Shown: positions 27,374 through 36,051 of the stretch, in pieces
Numbering within the stretch: position 1 is the first letter of the stretch
Layout: each line of letters opens with the position of its first letter
From: an uncultured Pseudomonadota bacterium
GTDB taxonomy: Bacteria > Pseudomonadota > Gammaproteobacteria > Methylococcales > Methylomonadaceae
Direction: 5' to 3'
Assembly: GCA_903928965.1 (NCBI GenBank)
Contig: CAIYSZ010000114.1
Coordinates: 1 to 64,000 of the forward strand
Length of the DNA stretch: 64,000 bases
Notes under the pieces: generated by a model
The model's input: only the letters and a program-made list of their open reading frames with translations
Databases searched by the model: none
Told to the model about the DNA's origin: nothing
Translations under genes and position numbers: made by a program

Positions 27374-28555
27374 ATGTTACATAGCTATGCGTTCTCTAAT
27401 TTTCAGTCGTTTGCCGAGCGGGTAGAGGTTGATCTAACCATCAAGCGCAATACGGCCTTGACCGATTGGATGGTGGACGATGCTTGCGGCAGCCGGGTTT
27501 CCAAGCTAGTCGGCATTGTGGGTCACAATGCTAGCGGTAAAACGGGCTTGCTCAAGCCCTTAGCTTTTTTGTCTTGGTTCATCGGTTATTCGTTTGCTGG
27601 CCAGCCTGATTCGGGTATCCCCATTTCACCGCATTTGGCGCATCCCGATTCTCCGACCGAGTTTGAATTGGTGTTGGATTTTGAAGGCAGTATGTGGCGA
27701 TATGTGCTGATTGCCACGCCAAAGAGGGTGTTACACGAAGCCTTGTATCAAAAAAAGGAACGCTTCAATTATGTGTTTGTGCGTGACTGGGATGAAGCCA
27801 GCAATAGTTATTTGGTCAGGCAGCAAAATTTTGGTTTGCCGGCTAAATCGGCTAAAAAAGTCCGCCAGAATGTTTCATTTATTGCTTGGGCGGCGCAATA
27901 CGATATTCCGTTGGCGAAGCGGTTAATTCCCAGCGGGGTGGTCACGAATGTGAATGTGGTTGGCCGTTTACCCATTAGCGACCAAGCCATTATGCAGGCG
28001 GCGGAACATTTTTCGGCTTATCCTAACCAGCAGATAATAATGAATAGCCTGTTATCGAACTGGGATTTTGGTTTGTCCGGGGTTCGGTTGCAGGAAATTC
28101 AGCCAAACCCTATTGAAGCGCCCGAGCTGAGGTCTTGGATTGCATTTGGCGAGCATTCAAGTGGCAATATCAATTTTAGCCTTCCCTTTCATATGGAATC
28201 TAGCGGTACGCAAGGCGCATTTTTACTCTTGTCGCGCTTATTGCCGGTTTTGGATTGCGGCGGATTGGCTGTCATTGATGAATTTGAGAATGACTTGCAT
28301 CCGCACATGCTTGAGCCTATTTTGGATTTGTTCGCTAATCCGACAACCAATCCGCGCAACGCGCAATTGATTTTTTCAACTCATGCTCTTGAAGTGCTTA
28401 ATCTGCTTGAAAAATCGCAAATCATGCTGGTTGAGAAAGACGAACACTGCGTCAGCGCGGCTTATCGTTTAGACACCGTGGATGGTATCCGGAATGATGA
28501 TAATTTTTACGCTAAATATATGGCGGGCGCATACGGCGCGGTGCCCAATTTATGA
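27374..28555 (+). CDS. AAA ATPase (OLD/AbiL-like), first gene of a candidate defence pair
   Basis: A 393-residue ABC/SMC-class ATPase. Walker A GHNASGKT is at residues 50-57, Walker B with AVIDEFENDLHP at about 296-308 and a final FSTHALE His-switch at about 334-340. Between them there is no long coiled coil, which places it with the AAA_15/AAA_21 ATPases that act with nucleases. The downstream gene overlaps by four bases (ATGA) and encodes an RloB-like TOPRIM protein; ATPase plus RloB pairs are known as AbiL-type abortive-infection systems. The anti-phage role here is inference from family and context. It lies next to other lineage-specific genes, between glnS and a membrane module. Confidence 0.85.
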   Translation: MLHSYAFSNFQSFAERVEVDLTIKRNTALTDWMVDDACGSRVSKLVGIVGHNASGKTGLLKPLAFLSWFIGYSFAGQPDSGIPISPHLAHPDSPTEFELVLDFEGSMWRYVLIATPKRVLHEALYQKKERFNYVFVRDWDEASNSYLVRQQNFGLPAKSAKKVRQNVSFIAWAAQYDIPLAKRLIPSGVVTNVNVVGRLPISDQAIMQAAEHFSAYPNQQIIMNSLLSNWDFGLSGVRLQEIQPNPIEAPELRSWIAFGEHSSGNINFSLPFHMESSGTQGAFLLLSRLLPVLDCGGLAVIDEFENDLHPHMLEPILDLFANPTTNPRNAQLIFSTHALEVLNLLEKSQIMLVEKDEHCVSAAYRLDTVDGIRNDDNFYAKYMAGAYGAVPNL

Positions 28556-29052
28556 GCAAACCCAGGACGCGGAAACAGACTTTGCTTTTGGTTGGCGAGG
28601 GCCATGACGAAGAAGCGTTTTTAAAATATTTGAAATCACAACTGGTTGCTAGAGAATCCGGTCTACATGTAAAAATCAAAAACGCCAAGGGTAAAGGCGC
28701 TAAGCATGTTATTGAATGGACGGTTCGGCAAGCCAAGTTAGCTGAATATGACGTGGTGGCGGCTCTTTTGGATACCGATACCGATTGGACGCCAACTACT
28801 GAAAAGCAAGCTAAGTCGCAAAAGATTATTGTTCTAAAATCCGATCCGTGTTTTGAAGCCATGCTGCTCAGGCTGTATGGCGTTACGCCGGAGCAGGATG
28901 GCAAAAAACTGAAAAAGCAGTTTGAGCCCTATGTCAATGTTGCCGCGACGGTTCCAGATAATTATGCCAAGTATTTCAATCCAGACGCCTTGAAAAGTAA
29001 GCGCCATTTGGAAAAAACTATTGATGATTTATTAAAACTTTTCAATATATAA
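28552..29052 (+). CDS. RloB-like TOPRIM-fold protein
   Basis: A 166-residue protein with the landmarks of the RloB family: a first strand ending in Glu (LLVGEGHDEE, Glu16), a LLDTDTDW acidic motif at residues 72-79, and an SDPCFE box at 97-102 followed by Leu-rich helices. The Glu and the DxD are the metal-binding residues of TOPRIM domains, so it may be a nuclease triggered by the partner ATPase. The start overlaps the ATPase stop, giving equal expression. RloB proteins are often found near restriction and abortive-infection genes. Target and trigger are unknown. Confidence 0.82.
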   Translation: MSKPRTRKQTLLLVGEGHDEEAFLKYLKSQLVARESGLHVKIKNAKGKGAKHVIEWTVRQAKLAEYDVVAALLDTDTDWTPTTEKQAKSQKIIVLKSDPCFEAMLLRLYGVTPEQDGKKLKKQFEPYVNVAATVPDNYAKYFNPDALKSKRHLEKTIDDLLKLFNI

Positions 29053-29213
29053 TTAAGTAAGAGTGCGCAACCATTTTTAAATTTACCTTATGTGAAGCAC
29101 GCCGTCAACCAAAATCTCAATGCACTGTTGATGTGGCGCTATTTAAAAACGATTACACGTTTTTACTTTGTTTGACTTGAATTTTTTAGGTCACTTGCTA
29201 TTCCGTGGCCAAA

Positions 29214-30128
29214 TTAGCTTAGGTCTTGATTGCAAAATTCTTCCGGACTCTGGCTGTCTTTCCCTGCGTCAGCGGGTATGTCGGCTTCGTCGATTATGAA
29301 TTCCGATACTCCAATATGATTTTCACGCTCCGGGTCCCAATTATAGGTCCAGCCCATGCCGGTAAAAGGAAAGCCGTATGCATCGCTTTGCTGCTCCGGC
29401 GCTCCGGCCCTGCTGAAGCCGTCCCGCCATGAAGTCAACATTTGCTCGTTCAAAAAACGCAACCTTTTATAGTCCTCAATTAATTTTTCCACTTCCTCCT
29501 CCGAATAGGATTTACCTTCCGCCGGTTTAGGCAAGACCGGCGGCTCGGGCAAGTTAAACGTGCAAAACTTATCCTGCAAATTACTACCGCTAAAACAGGG
29601 CCGACGAACTTTATCAAGCTTGAGCCGTAGCTTAAACAGCTTAAAATCCCGCTTGTCCTCCGGTAGGCCTAGGATTTGTTGTATGGTTTTCAGTGAATTT
29701 GTTTTGTCCCGGCATTGTTTTTTTAACTCACTAGGTATGGTCAACCAAATGTAATTGGCGACGGCAGGTTTTGTTGTCGGCGTTGAGTCCTTGTTTTGCT
29801 GGGCGTTGGCGGCATTAGTCTTGTCGCAGTTATCTGTTAAAGCGGGATCGGGATGCCAACAATTATGCTTAAGGGTAACGAAAGTTTCCTCTTTCGTGGT
29901 ATCGGGGAAAGTGGACAACTCGACTTTTAGATGCGGAGGTTTCCTAACCGCGGCGTCCAAAATAGCCGCTTGATAGGGAGTGACGGCTTGTTGAGTATCG
30001 GAGACAAAAACAAGCAAGACGATTAGAACGAAGCAACCGGTTGGAATTAGCAGATACCAATCCAGGGTTTGCCACCAATCGCCCAAAATTCGGGGCAACC
30101 GTTTTATAATGCTAGGCCACTGTATCAT
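29214..30128 (-). CDS. Membrane-anchored protein of unknown function
   Basis: A 304-residue protein with one helix near the N-terminus (about residues 27-44) and a large, polar, mostly extracytoplasmic domain containing six Cys residues after the anchor, with a Pro/Lys/Glu-rich segment around residues 195-225. I do not recognise a family. The start overlaps the stop of the 30125 gene by four bases, so the two are one unit with the CBS-type gene first. The Cys content suggests disulphides in the periplasm; otherwise no function can be assigned. Confidence 0.7.
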   Translation of the reverse strand: MIQWPSIIKRLPRILGDWWQTLDWYLLIPTGCFVLIVLLVFVSDTQQAVTPYQAAILDAAVRKPPHLKVELSTFPDTTKEETFVTLKHNCWHPDPALTDNCDKTNAANAQQNKDSTPTTKPAVANYIWLTIPSELKKQCRDKTNSLKTIQQILGLPEDKRDFKLFKLRLKLDKVRRPCFSGSNLQDKFCTFNLPEPPVLPKPAEGKSYSEEEVEKLIEDYKRLRFLNEQMLTSWRDGFSRAGAPEQQSDAYGFPFTGMGWTYNWDPERENHIGVSEFIIDEADIPADAGKDSQSPEEFCNQDLS

Positions 30129-30874
30129 GACTGACTCAAGGCGTTAAATAAATCGATATTGCTCAGCCAGCCCAGCATTTCGCCGGTGCGTTCGCCGTTA
30201 TCGGTGATAATCACATCCTGCGCGCCCTTGATTTTTTCCAACGCGTTCTTGGCATCGTTCAAGGTCTCGGATTGCTTGACGAACACGACTTTTTCCTTTA
30301 TCAACGGGCCGATTTCATGGTCATTGAGCATGCCGTCCAGAACTTTTTCCGCATCTTTGGATGGATCATTCTCATTGTAATCTTGTTTAGCCAAATAAGA
30401 TTTATAGGCAGAAATATGAATTATGAAACTGAATTTGTTATTTTCAGTACCAATGATACGGGTAACTTTGCCGCCATCCACCCCTGGTTTAAATCGATCA
30501 TCCAAGTCTTTTTTGATCCATTGGTCTGTAACTTTCGAGGACAAATCCAACTTGCCTTGAATTTTATTTATGGGTATCATGACCTCGCCCACACTAGTTT
30601 TTGGAGTATCTCCTGATTGCCTATTAATGGCTTCGGCCACGGCCGCCGTGTTATGGGAGGAAAAATAGAACGCCAGTACCGTACCGACCCAACTGGCCAA
30701 TACCGGCAAAAGGACATTAAACACTTCCTTGACGGTTTCGATTTTGGCATCGTCGCGATAGTGTATCATCACAGCGCATAGCGAAAATATGCTAAGAAAG
30801 GAGCAAATAATTACCAGCCGCGCCAGACTCTCTCTATCGTAGGAGTTGTTTATACGGTTTTTGTTATCTTTCAT
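30125..30874 (-). CDS. Two-helix membrane protein with CBS-like domain
   Basis: A 249-residue protein with two membrane helices (about residues 19-38 and 54-71) and a soluble cytoplasmic region. Residues about 195-245 resemble a CBS motif (alternating strands, then a helix with LGWLSNIDLFNAL at the end); CBS modules sense adenine nucleotides or similar ligands. The region before it (about 90-190) could be a degenerate first CBS repeat. A GAGGA ribosome site precedes the ATG. It is first in a two-gene unit with the 29214 protein. Possible sensor of a membrane module; unknown role. Confidence 0.7.
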   Translation of the reverse strand: MKDNKNRINNSYDRESLARLVIICSFLSIFSLCAVMIHYRDDAKIETVKEVFNVLLPVLASWVGTVLAFYFSSHNTAAVAEAINRQSGDTPKTSVGEVMIPINKIQGKLDLSSKVTDQWIKKDLDDRFKPGVDGGKVTRIIGTENNKFSFIIHISAYKSYLAKQDYNENDPSKDAEKVLDGMLNDHEIGPLIKEKVVFVKQSETLNDAKNALEKIKGAQDVIITDNGERTGEMLGWLSNIDLFNALSQS

Positions 30875-31266
30875 AAGTCCTCATAATTATTGTGATACCG
30901 GCAACCGACACTTGACAAGGCAACAATTTGAGGCGCGCCACTCGCCCGCACCTATTGTAGACAACTTTTTACCTCGGCCACCAGATTTTTCCGTCCTAAA
31001 TCAAACAGATATCTTAAGTAAAAACGCCAGGCTAGGCGCTAGTTGGCCGGCTGAAAGGAAGTTCAGGGCTATGAGCTTTCTTAGCCGAGTTAACTAAAAT
31101 TGGGTCAGGAGTATATAGTAAAAATATGCTGAAAACCAGAAAATTCGCGCATGGGCTGATTCAAAAGCGCACGCTTAAACAGGCTTATCATCTTAAGTCG
31201 AGGCAATTGTAAAATTACCTATCACCCAAGGCCGTAAAGGTAAGTCATAACCTAATTAGTGATTCC

Positions 31267-31473
31267 ATGACAAAAACAAAGCGTTTTCGGCATTATGACG
31301 TTTTCGAGATGTATCGACGCACGGCCAAAAACCAAGGTGCACGGCAAAAAATCAAGGTAGGGATAAATTCGATTTGCGGGCATGGTTTCATGCGCATGGA
31401 TCAAGCTAAGAATGCCGTCATGTTGGGGACACAGCTCAAAAGGCGCAATTTTTTGGTAGTGCGTAAGTTTTAA
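31267..31473 (+). CDS. Possible small basic protein
   Basis: A 68-residue frame rich in Lys and Arg, with no recognised domain and no good ribosome site. It lies in the otherwise empty 30.9-31.7 kb stretch. It may be a real small DNA- or RNA-binding protein, the remnant of a transposase-type gene, or chance. Confidence 0.2.
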   Translation: MTKTKRFRHYDVFEMYRRTAKNQGARQKIKVGINSICGHGFMRMDQAKNAVMLGTQLKRRNFLVVRKF

Positions 31474-31660
31474 TTTGTTGAAGATGCCGTCAATTCCTTA
31501 CGAATAATCAAATGGCAGGGTCTTACCCGATTACCCGATTCGCGGGAGGAGTGTTTGGGGGGTAGCTTTAAAGCGCCAGATAATGCGGAGGGCCTTAGCC
31601 GTGCCGCCGCCGAAGGGGCTGGAAAGCTTTTCCGAAAGATGTGGCGAATTCGTCCGTGGA

Positions 31661-31694
31661 GGTTTGGAGCCCGTATTTTATGCGGGCTCCGGAA
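31661..31694. repeat. Strong hairpin, GGAGCCCG stem
   Basis: Arms GGAGCCCG (31666-31673) and CGGGCTCC (31683-31690) around a 9-base AT loop, extended by GGTT/AACC after a small bulge. It lies about 60 bases beyond the stop of the minus-strand gene at 31748. There is no T-tract on either side, so it may be an RNA-stabilising or REP-like hairpin rather than a typical terminator. Confidence 0.5.
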
Positions 31695-31747
31695 CCCGGA
31701 CGCCTTAAACTTGAGTTTAAATTTTCGAGCTCGGCTTGGCGCTTGAC

Positions 31748-32521
31748 TTAGGCGGCAGCCGCGGATTGACGTTTTTTGAATCCGGCAAACCCTAGCAGGG
31801 CGCTGCCGAATAACCAGACCGCTCCGGGGACCGGCACGGTTGCGGGGGTTAATAATCTGACATCGCCGTTGTATACGGCCCAAACATTAGGGGTGGAGGT
31901 GTTTATGCTGGCTGTTGCCGCCGCATAAACGGCTTGCCCAGGGTTGCTGAGAGTGTAGTCTACATACCATGCGGTATTCGTGGCGCCGCTGACGTTGTCG
32001 GTAACCGAGATTTTCGGTAACACATAGCTAAACGGTGAAACATCCACGGTAGAGGCGGTAGGATATTCCGCCGCCAAGGCGGAGCCGGTATTCAGTCCGT
32101 ATGTGCCTAGCTGGTTCCATAAGCTTTGCAAATCGGCAATTGAGGGTAAGGTCCAATTGCTTACATTGACGCCGTTATAGTCGTAGACCAGATTTTGGGC
32201 ATAGGCGGTTGCACCCCACCAAGTCGCTACCTCGGCGTGCGGTCCGAAACTAGGGATATTTCTGAAGTCGCTGGTGGTAACGGTGTGCGTATAACCGTCC
32301 GGCGTGGTGACATGCGCGCCGATTAAACCGTCGTCGGTGGCGCTATTAAAGCTGGTGGTGAAATAACTGCCGTCGGTCCAGGTTACATTGGTGGCGGTAT
32401 CGTAAACCAAACCGTCCCCGATGCCAATTAAATTGGCTTGCGCGGCGCCGGCGCACATTAGGGTTAGCGCTGAAACCGCAATCGGAGCGTATCTACTTTT
32501 TAATATTGATTTCATGGTCAT
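31748..32521 (-). CDS. Exported DUF1566-type PEP-CTERM-like protein
   Basis: A 257-residue secreted protein. A signal peptide (about residues 1-29, ending A-Q-A) is followed by a domain with the DxxTxxTWTDGSYF start and repeated Trp/Tyr segments seen in DUF1566/Lcl C-terminal-like proteins, which are surface modules of unknown function. The C-terminus is a PEP-CTERM-like tail: VPVPGAVWLFGSALLG, hydrophobic helix, then KKRQ. An in-frame ATG six bases downstream is an equal alternative start. A sigma-54-type promoter lies 37 bases upstream. The tail is nearly identical to that of the 8005 protein, so both are likely processed by the same exosortase. Confidence 0.83.
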   Translation of the reverse strand: MTMKSILKSRYAPIAVSALTLMCAGAAQANLIGIGDGLVYDTATNVTWTDGSYFTTSFNSATDDGLIGAHVTTPDGYTHTVTTSDFRNIPSFGPHAEVATWWGATAYAQNLVYDYNGVNVSNWTLPSIADLQSLWNQLGTYGLNTGSALAAEYPTASTVDVSPFSYVLPKISVTDNVSGATNTAWYVDYTLSNPGQAVYAAATASINTSTPNVWAVYNGDVRLLTPATVPVPGAVWLFGSALLGFAGFKKRQSAAAA

Positions 32522-32557
32522 ATCTGTAGGTGTGTGAAAGTATAGTCACAAAATATG

Positions 32558-32573
32558 AGCAATATTTGCGCCT
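32558..32573 (-). promoter_or_regulatory. Sigma-54-type promoter for the 31748 gene
   Basis: Read on the minus strand, AGGCGCAAATATTGCT carries the -24 GG and the full -12 TTGCT at the correct separation. The predicted start near 32547 leaves a leader of about 26 bases before the ATG. It is the second PEP-CTERM-like gene in the window with such a site. Confidence 0.55.
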
Positions 32574-32813
32574 GATTTATTATTTGCTTAATAACAATGG
32601 CTTAGTTTGATTTTGATTTAAGTAAACTGAGCGCTTCTAGCAATCATGCGTTAAATAACACAGTTTTTTTAATGTTATTGTGGCATTTGCCGTATAAAGC
32701 TAGTTCCTAGCGTGATGTGGCTGGGTTGACGCTAGCGCCCTAGGCTGGCGATGCCTTTGCCAAACATCTTGCGTTCACAAGACCGTCTAAATTTCATTAA
32801 CAAAGTTTTTTTG
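32574..32813. other. Intergenic region between two minus-strand surface genes
   Basis: About 240 bases of AT-rich sequence between the 3' end of the propeller gene (32814) and the promoter of the 31748 gene. I see no gene, RNA or clear terminator; AACAAA/TTTGTT arms near 32800-32816 are weak. Confidence 0.3.
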
Positions 32814-35800
32814 TTAGTTGCTTAAAACACGTCCATTGAACATGGCCTGAGTTTCGTCGAGTACGCCGGTTAGTTGTACCGGAGCGGCGGCGGTCTGGGC
32901 GGCGTCTAGTCCGCCGCCGTTGACGATTGGGGCCGGTGATAGGGTTAACACGGTGGCGCTATTCTGGTATGTCGCGCTGGGCAATGGGGGGAAGATTTCC
33001 ACGCTGCCCGATTCGCCGTTCAAGACGCCGACGTTGGCGACGATAAGATCGCCTTGGGCGTCTAGGGCTAGGTCTTGCGGACGGACGATACCGGTGGACA
33101 GCACGCGCATCAAGACGCCGTTGGGTGCGTATTCCGTGACGGTATTGTTGCCTATGTCGGCGACGTAAAGATCGCCTTTGGCGTCGAGCACAAGTTTCGC
33201 CGCGTCTGATAGGCCGGTGTGATAGGTTTTTATTAGGGCGCCGCCGGTGGAATATTCGTCTATCGTGGCGCCGGGGCCGTTGGCGATGAAGATGTCGCCC
33301 TGGTTGTCGACGGCTAGAGCGGATGGGCTATAGGACAGTTTGTCGGAGAAGGCCTGCAATAAGCCGCCGCTGGCGCTGTATTCACTGATGACGCCGGTAT
33401 TGGCGGCGATGAAGATGTCGCCTTGCGCGTCGAAGGCGACCGAGGCGCTGGCGTGCATGTCGTTTTGAATCAGGTTGCCGCTGGCGGAGAATTCAATGAC
33501 GTTATTGTGGTTCATGGCGAATACGTCGCCGCGAGGGTCGACGGCTAAACCGGTCAAGGCGCTAAGTCCGGTATGGAGGGTTTGTAACGGTGTTCCTGCG
33601 TTGGAGAATTCCAGGATGTCGCCATTGCTCCCAAGCGCGTAGAGCGCGCCCCGGCTATCCACCGCGATGAGTTGTTGATTCGCGCCATAGTTGTAAGGAG
33701 CGGCGGGCAAACTGAGTTGGCTGCTAAAGGTTTTAAGCAAGACGCCGGCGGCTGAATATTCCTTGAGGGTGTTATCCAGGCTTGCGACATAGATATCGCC
33801 TTGAGCATCAATTGCCACGCCGTCGGGGTGGTTCAGGCCGCTGCTCAGGGTCAGCGTCGGGGCTTCGCCGCCGAATAGGCTAAGCGTGATCCGCGTGGTT
33901 TGGGCGGGTCCTGGGTTGGGGGTGAAAGTCAAATCGCGCAGTTCTTGCTGCAAGGCGGCCGGAGAGGCGGGGGATAAGGTGTAGACGGCGATGCCGCCTA
34001 CGCTGGCGTTGGCGCTGATAGCGTCGCTGCTCAAGCCGCCTCTGTTGGCGGGAAAGGAGATTTGGGCGTAGGGACGGTCGTTCAATAAGCCGTCGGCCAG
34101 GCTTAGGTTGGCGAAAGGATGGATGACGGCGGTGTCCGTAAACTTGCCTTGTGTGGTAAAACCAGTTGCGCTAAAGGCTGAGATGACGTCAATATGGTCG
34201 GTGGCGACGGCGCTGAGTTGCGTGCCGGCGTCGGTGACGCTGATTCGGATATTGTCCGCGCCAAGTTTGGCATGGGCGTCGGTGAGGGTGGCTAACGCGG
34301 CGTTGACGGCGGCTAGGGATCCGGTTAAGGTCAGTTGGCGGCTGTGTTCCCCGCGGCCGTCAACGCCGGGCGCGGCGGCGTTCAATATGCCCGAGCCGTC
34401 GCTGAGTTGTACGCTAATGGGGGCTGAGCCGGCGGCGGCGTCGTGGATGGAGAGGCCGCTAATGTTGGCGACCGAGCCGGCATAGAGGGTTTGCGCCGCG
34501 CCGAGCGCGACCTTGGGCGGCGCAATGGCGGCGGCGGTGACGGTGACGTCGGGGCCGGTTTGGCTGACGACATAGTTTTGGATGGCTTGCGTCGCGTATT
34601 CTTGTACGTTTTCAATAGAATTGGTTTCGCTAATCGAGTTGGCGACAAACAAGTCGCCTTTGCCGTCGACGGTTAGGGCGGCGGGGTTGGCGAGGCTGGC
34701 GCTCCAAACATGGGCCAAGACGCCGCTGGCGCTGAATTCCCAGACCTTGGGCGGCGCGTCAGGGAGGGGATAGGCGGAGGAGACGTATAGATTGCCCGCC
34801 GAATCGACGCTTATGTCGCCGGGGCTGAAATGATTGGAGCCGTCGCTTAAGGTGCGAAGTAGAACGCCGGCGCTGGAAAATTCCGCCACGCCGCCGAGAT
34901 TGGATACGAATAGGTCGCCGTTGCGGTCGATGGCTAGCTTGGCAGGCTGGTCTAAGCCTTGACCCAGGGTTTGCAGCAACACGCCGCTGTTGGAGAATTC
35001 TTGAATATAGCCGCCGGCCTCGTCGGCGACGAATAAATGGCCGGCTTGGTCGATGGCAAGCGCCGCGGGGTAGGCGATGCCCGCGCCGAGGGCGCGGATC
35101 AAGACGCCTTGGCGAGAGAATTCCTCGACGGTGTTCGCGCCGGCATTGGCGACGAATAATTCGCCTTTGGAGTCTAAGGCGAGCGCGTCGGGGTAGGATA
35201 CGCCTGTGCTTAGGGTATGCAATAAAACGCCGCCGGGGGTGTATTCCAGCACCGTATTGTTAGTGCTATCGGTAACGAATAGATCGCCTTGGACGTCGGT
35301 GGTTAGCGCCATTAAATTAGAAACTCCGGCGCTGAGAATGCGCAGCAGCGAGCCGCTAGCGGAGTATTCTTCTATGGTTTGATTGCCGCCGTAGGCGACG
35401 AATAGGTCCCCATTTTTGTCCAGAGTCAGCGCTAGCGGGCTGGTGAAGCCGTTGTCGCCGCCGCCGAAGGTGCGCTCGGGTTTGTCCAGGAGGCTGATGC
35501 CGCCGCCGTGAAAGGTCAGCTTAAATGGGGTGTCGACGGTCGCGCCGGGCTTGACTTGGTGCGGCGCGGGCGAGAATACCAAGGCGTTGAGTTCTTGTTG
35601 CAATTGGGTCGGCGTAACGGCGGCCAGATTGACGACGGTTTGGCCGTTGATGAGGGTTGCGGCGGATAGATTGGGGCCGCTGAGTTGGCCGTTACCGGCG
35701 GTGAAACTGATTTGGGCGCTGACTAGATCCCAGGGCTGTTTATCGTTTAGCGTTAGATTGGCGAACGGATTTATGCTGGAGACGTCGCTCAAGGCTTGGT

Positions 35801-35882
35801 TGGCGGCGATTCCGGTGATGGTGAGCGGAGGCGTGACGGCGCTAGCCAAGCCGTCGTGGTTTTTGGCATGGGTTGTACTCAT
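32814..35882 (-). CDS. Large NHL/Vgb-type propeller repeat protein, internally duplicated
   Basis: A 1022-residue protein of two similar halves. Each begins with a module (about residues 25-130 and 590-680) containing PFANLxLxD, AQISF and LQQEL..LxFxP signatures, followed by many propeller blades of about 42 residues with the pattern L-A-x-D-x-x-G-[DN]-[LI]-F/Y-V-[AS] ... E-[YF]-S-x-x-G-x-L-L. Such NHL/Vgb propellers bind proteins or glycans at the surface. There is no N-terminal signal peptide and no PEP-CTERM tail, so if secreted it would use a type I or other leaderless route; no RTX repeats are visible. The start has a good AAGGAA site. A cadherin-like segment joins the halves (about 450-580). 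Confidence 0.8.
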   Translation of the reverse strand: MSTTHAKNHDGLASAVTPPLTITGIAANQALSDVSSINPFANLTLNDKQPWDLVSAQISFTAGNGQLSGPNLSAATLINGQTVVNLAAVTPTQLQQELNALVFSPAPHQVKPGATVDTPFKLTFHGGGISLLDKPERTFGGGDNGFTSPLALTLDKNGDLFVAYGGNQTIEEYSASGSLLRILSAGVSNLMALTTDVQGDLFVTDSTNNTVLEYTPGGVLLHTLSTGVSYPDALALDSKGELFVANAGANTVEEFSRQGVLIRALGAGIAYPAALAIDQAGHLFVADEAGGYIQEFSNSGVLLQTLGQGLDQPAKLAIDRNGDLFVSNLGGVAEFSSAGVLLRTLSDGSNHFSPGDISVDSAGNLYVSSAYPLPDAPPKVWEFSASGVLAHVWSASLANPAALTVDGKGDLFVANSISETNSIENVQEYATQAIQNYVVSQTGPDVTVTAAAIAPPKVALGAAQTLYAGSVANISGLSIHDAAAGSAPISVQLSDGSGILNAAAPGVDGRGEHSRQLTLTGSLAAVNAALATLTDAHAKLGADNIRISVTDAGTQLSAVATDHIDVISAFSATGFTTQGKFTDTAVIHPFANLSLADGLLNDRPYAQISFPANRGGLSSDAISANASVGGIAVYTLSPASPAALQQELRDLTFTPNPGPAQTTRITLSLFGGEAPTLTLSSGLNHPDGVAIDAQGDIYVASLDNTLKEYSAAGVLLKTFSSQLSLPAAPYNYGANQQLIAVDSRGALYALGSNGDILEFSNAGTPLQTLHTGLSALTGLAVDPRGDVFAMNHNNVIEFSASGNLIQNDMHASASVAFDAQGDIFIAANTGVISEYSASGGLLQAFSDKLSYSPSALAVDNQGDIFIANGPGATIDEYSTGGALIKTYHTGLSDAAKLVLDAKGDLYVADIGNNTVTEYAPNGVLMRVLSTGIVRPQDLALDAQGDLIVANVGVLNGESGSVEIFPPLPSATYQNSATVLTLSPAPIVNGGGLDAAQTAAAPVQLTGVLDETQAMFNGRVLSN

Positions 35883-36051
35883 GTTTTATTTCCTTATGGT
35901 CCAGAATTCGTTTGATTTTGGCTAGCTTTAGGGTTAAATTTAGCGGCCCGTAATGGGTTTGCAGGCCGCGTTGAGGTATTGACCCGCGCTCGAACCTTGG
36001 CGTTTAACGGCGTCTCAAAGAATTATAATTATAACTTTAGGAAGGATAAGC
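35883..36051. other. Divergent promoter region
   Basis: About 170 bases separating the propeller gene (leftward) from the repeat protein gene (rightward). It should hold both promoters; an AT-rich stretch at 36015-36050 precedes the AGGAAGGA ribosome site of the 36052 gene. No further element recognised. Confidence 0.3.

Larger units (their letters stand above)
30875..31747. other. Mostly gene-free region
   Basis: About 870 bases without a convincing gene. It carries one weak 68-codon frame (31267-31473), an ATG-led 28-codon frame at 31124 of similar basic character, and a strong hairpin at 31661-31694. The basic short frames might be decayed remains of a mobile gene, but I cannot match them to any family. 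Confidence 0.4.

Noticed and set aside
31124-31473. Insertion-sequence remnant
   Set aside because: Short basic frames only; no inverted repeats, no DDE motif and no recognisable transposase segment.
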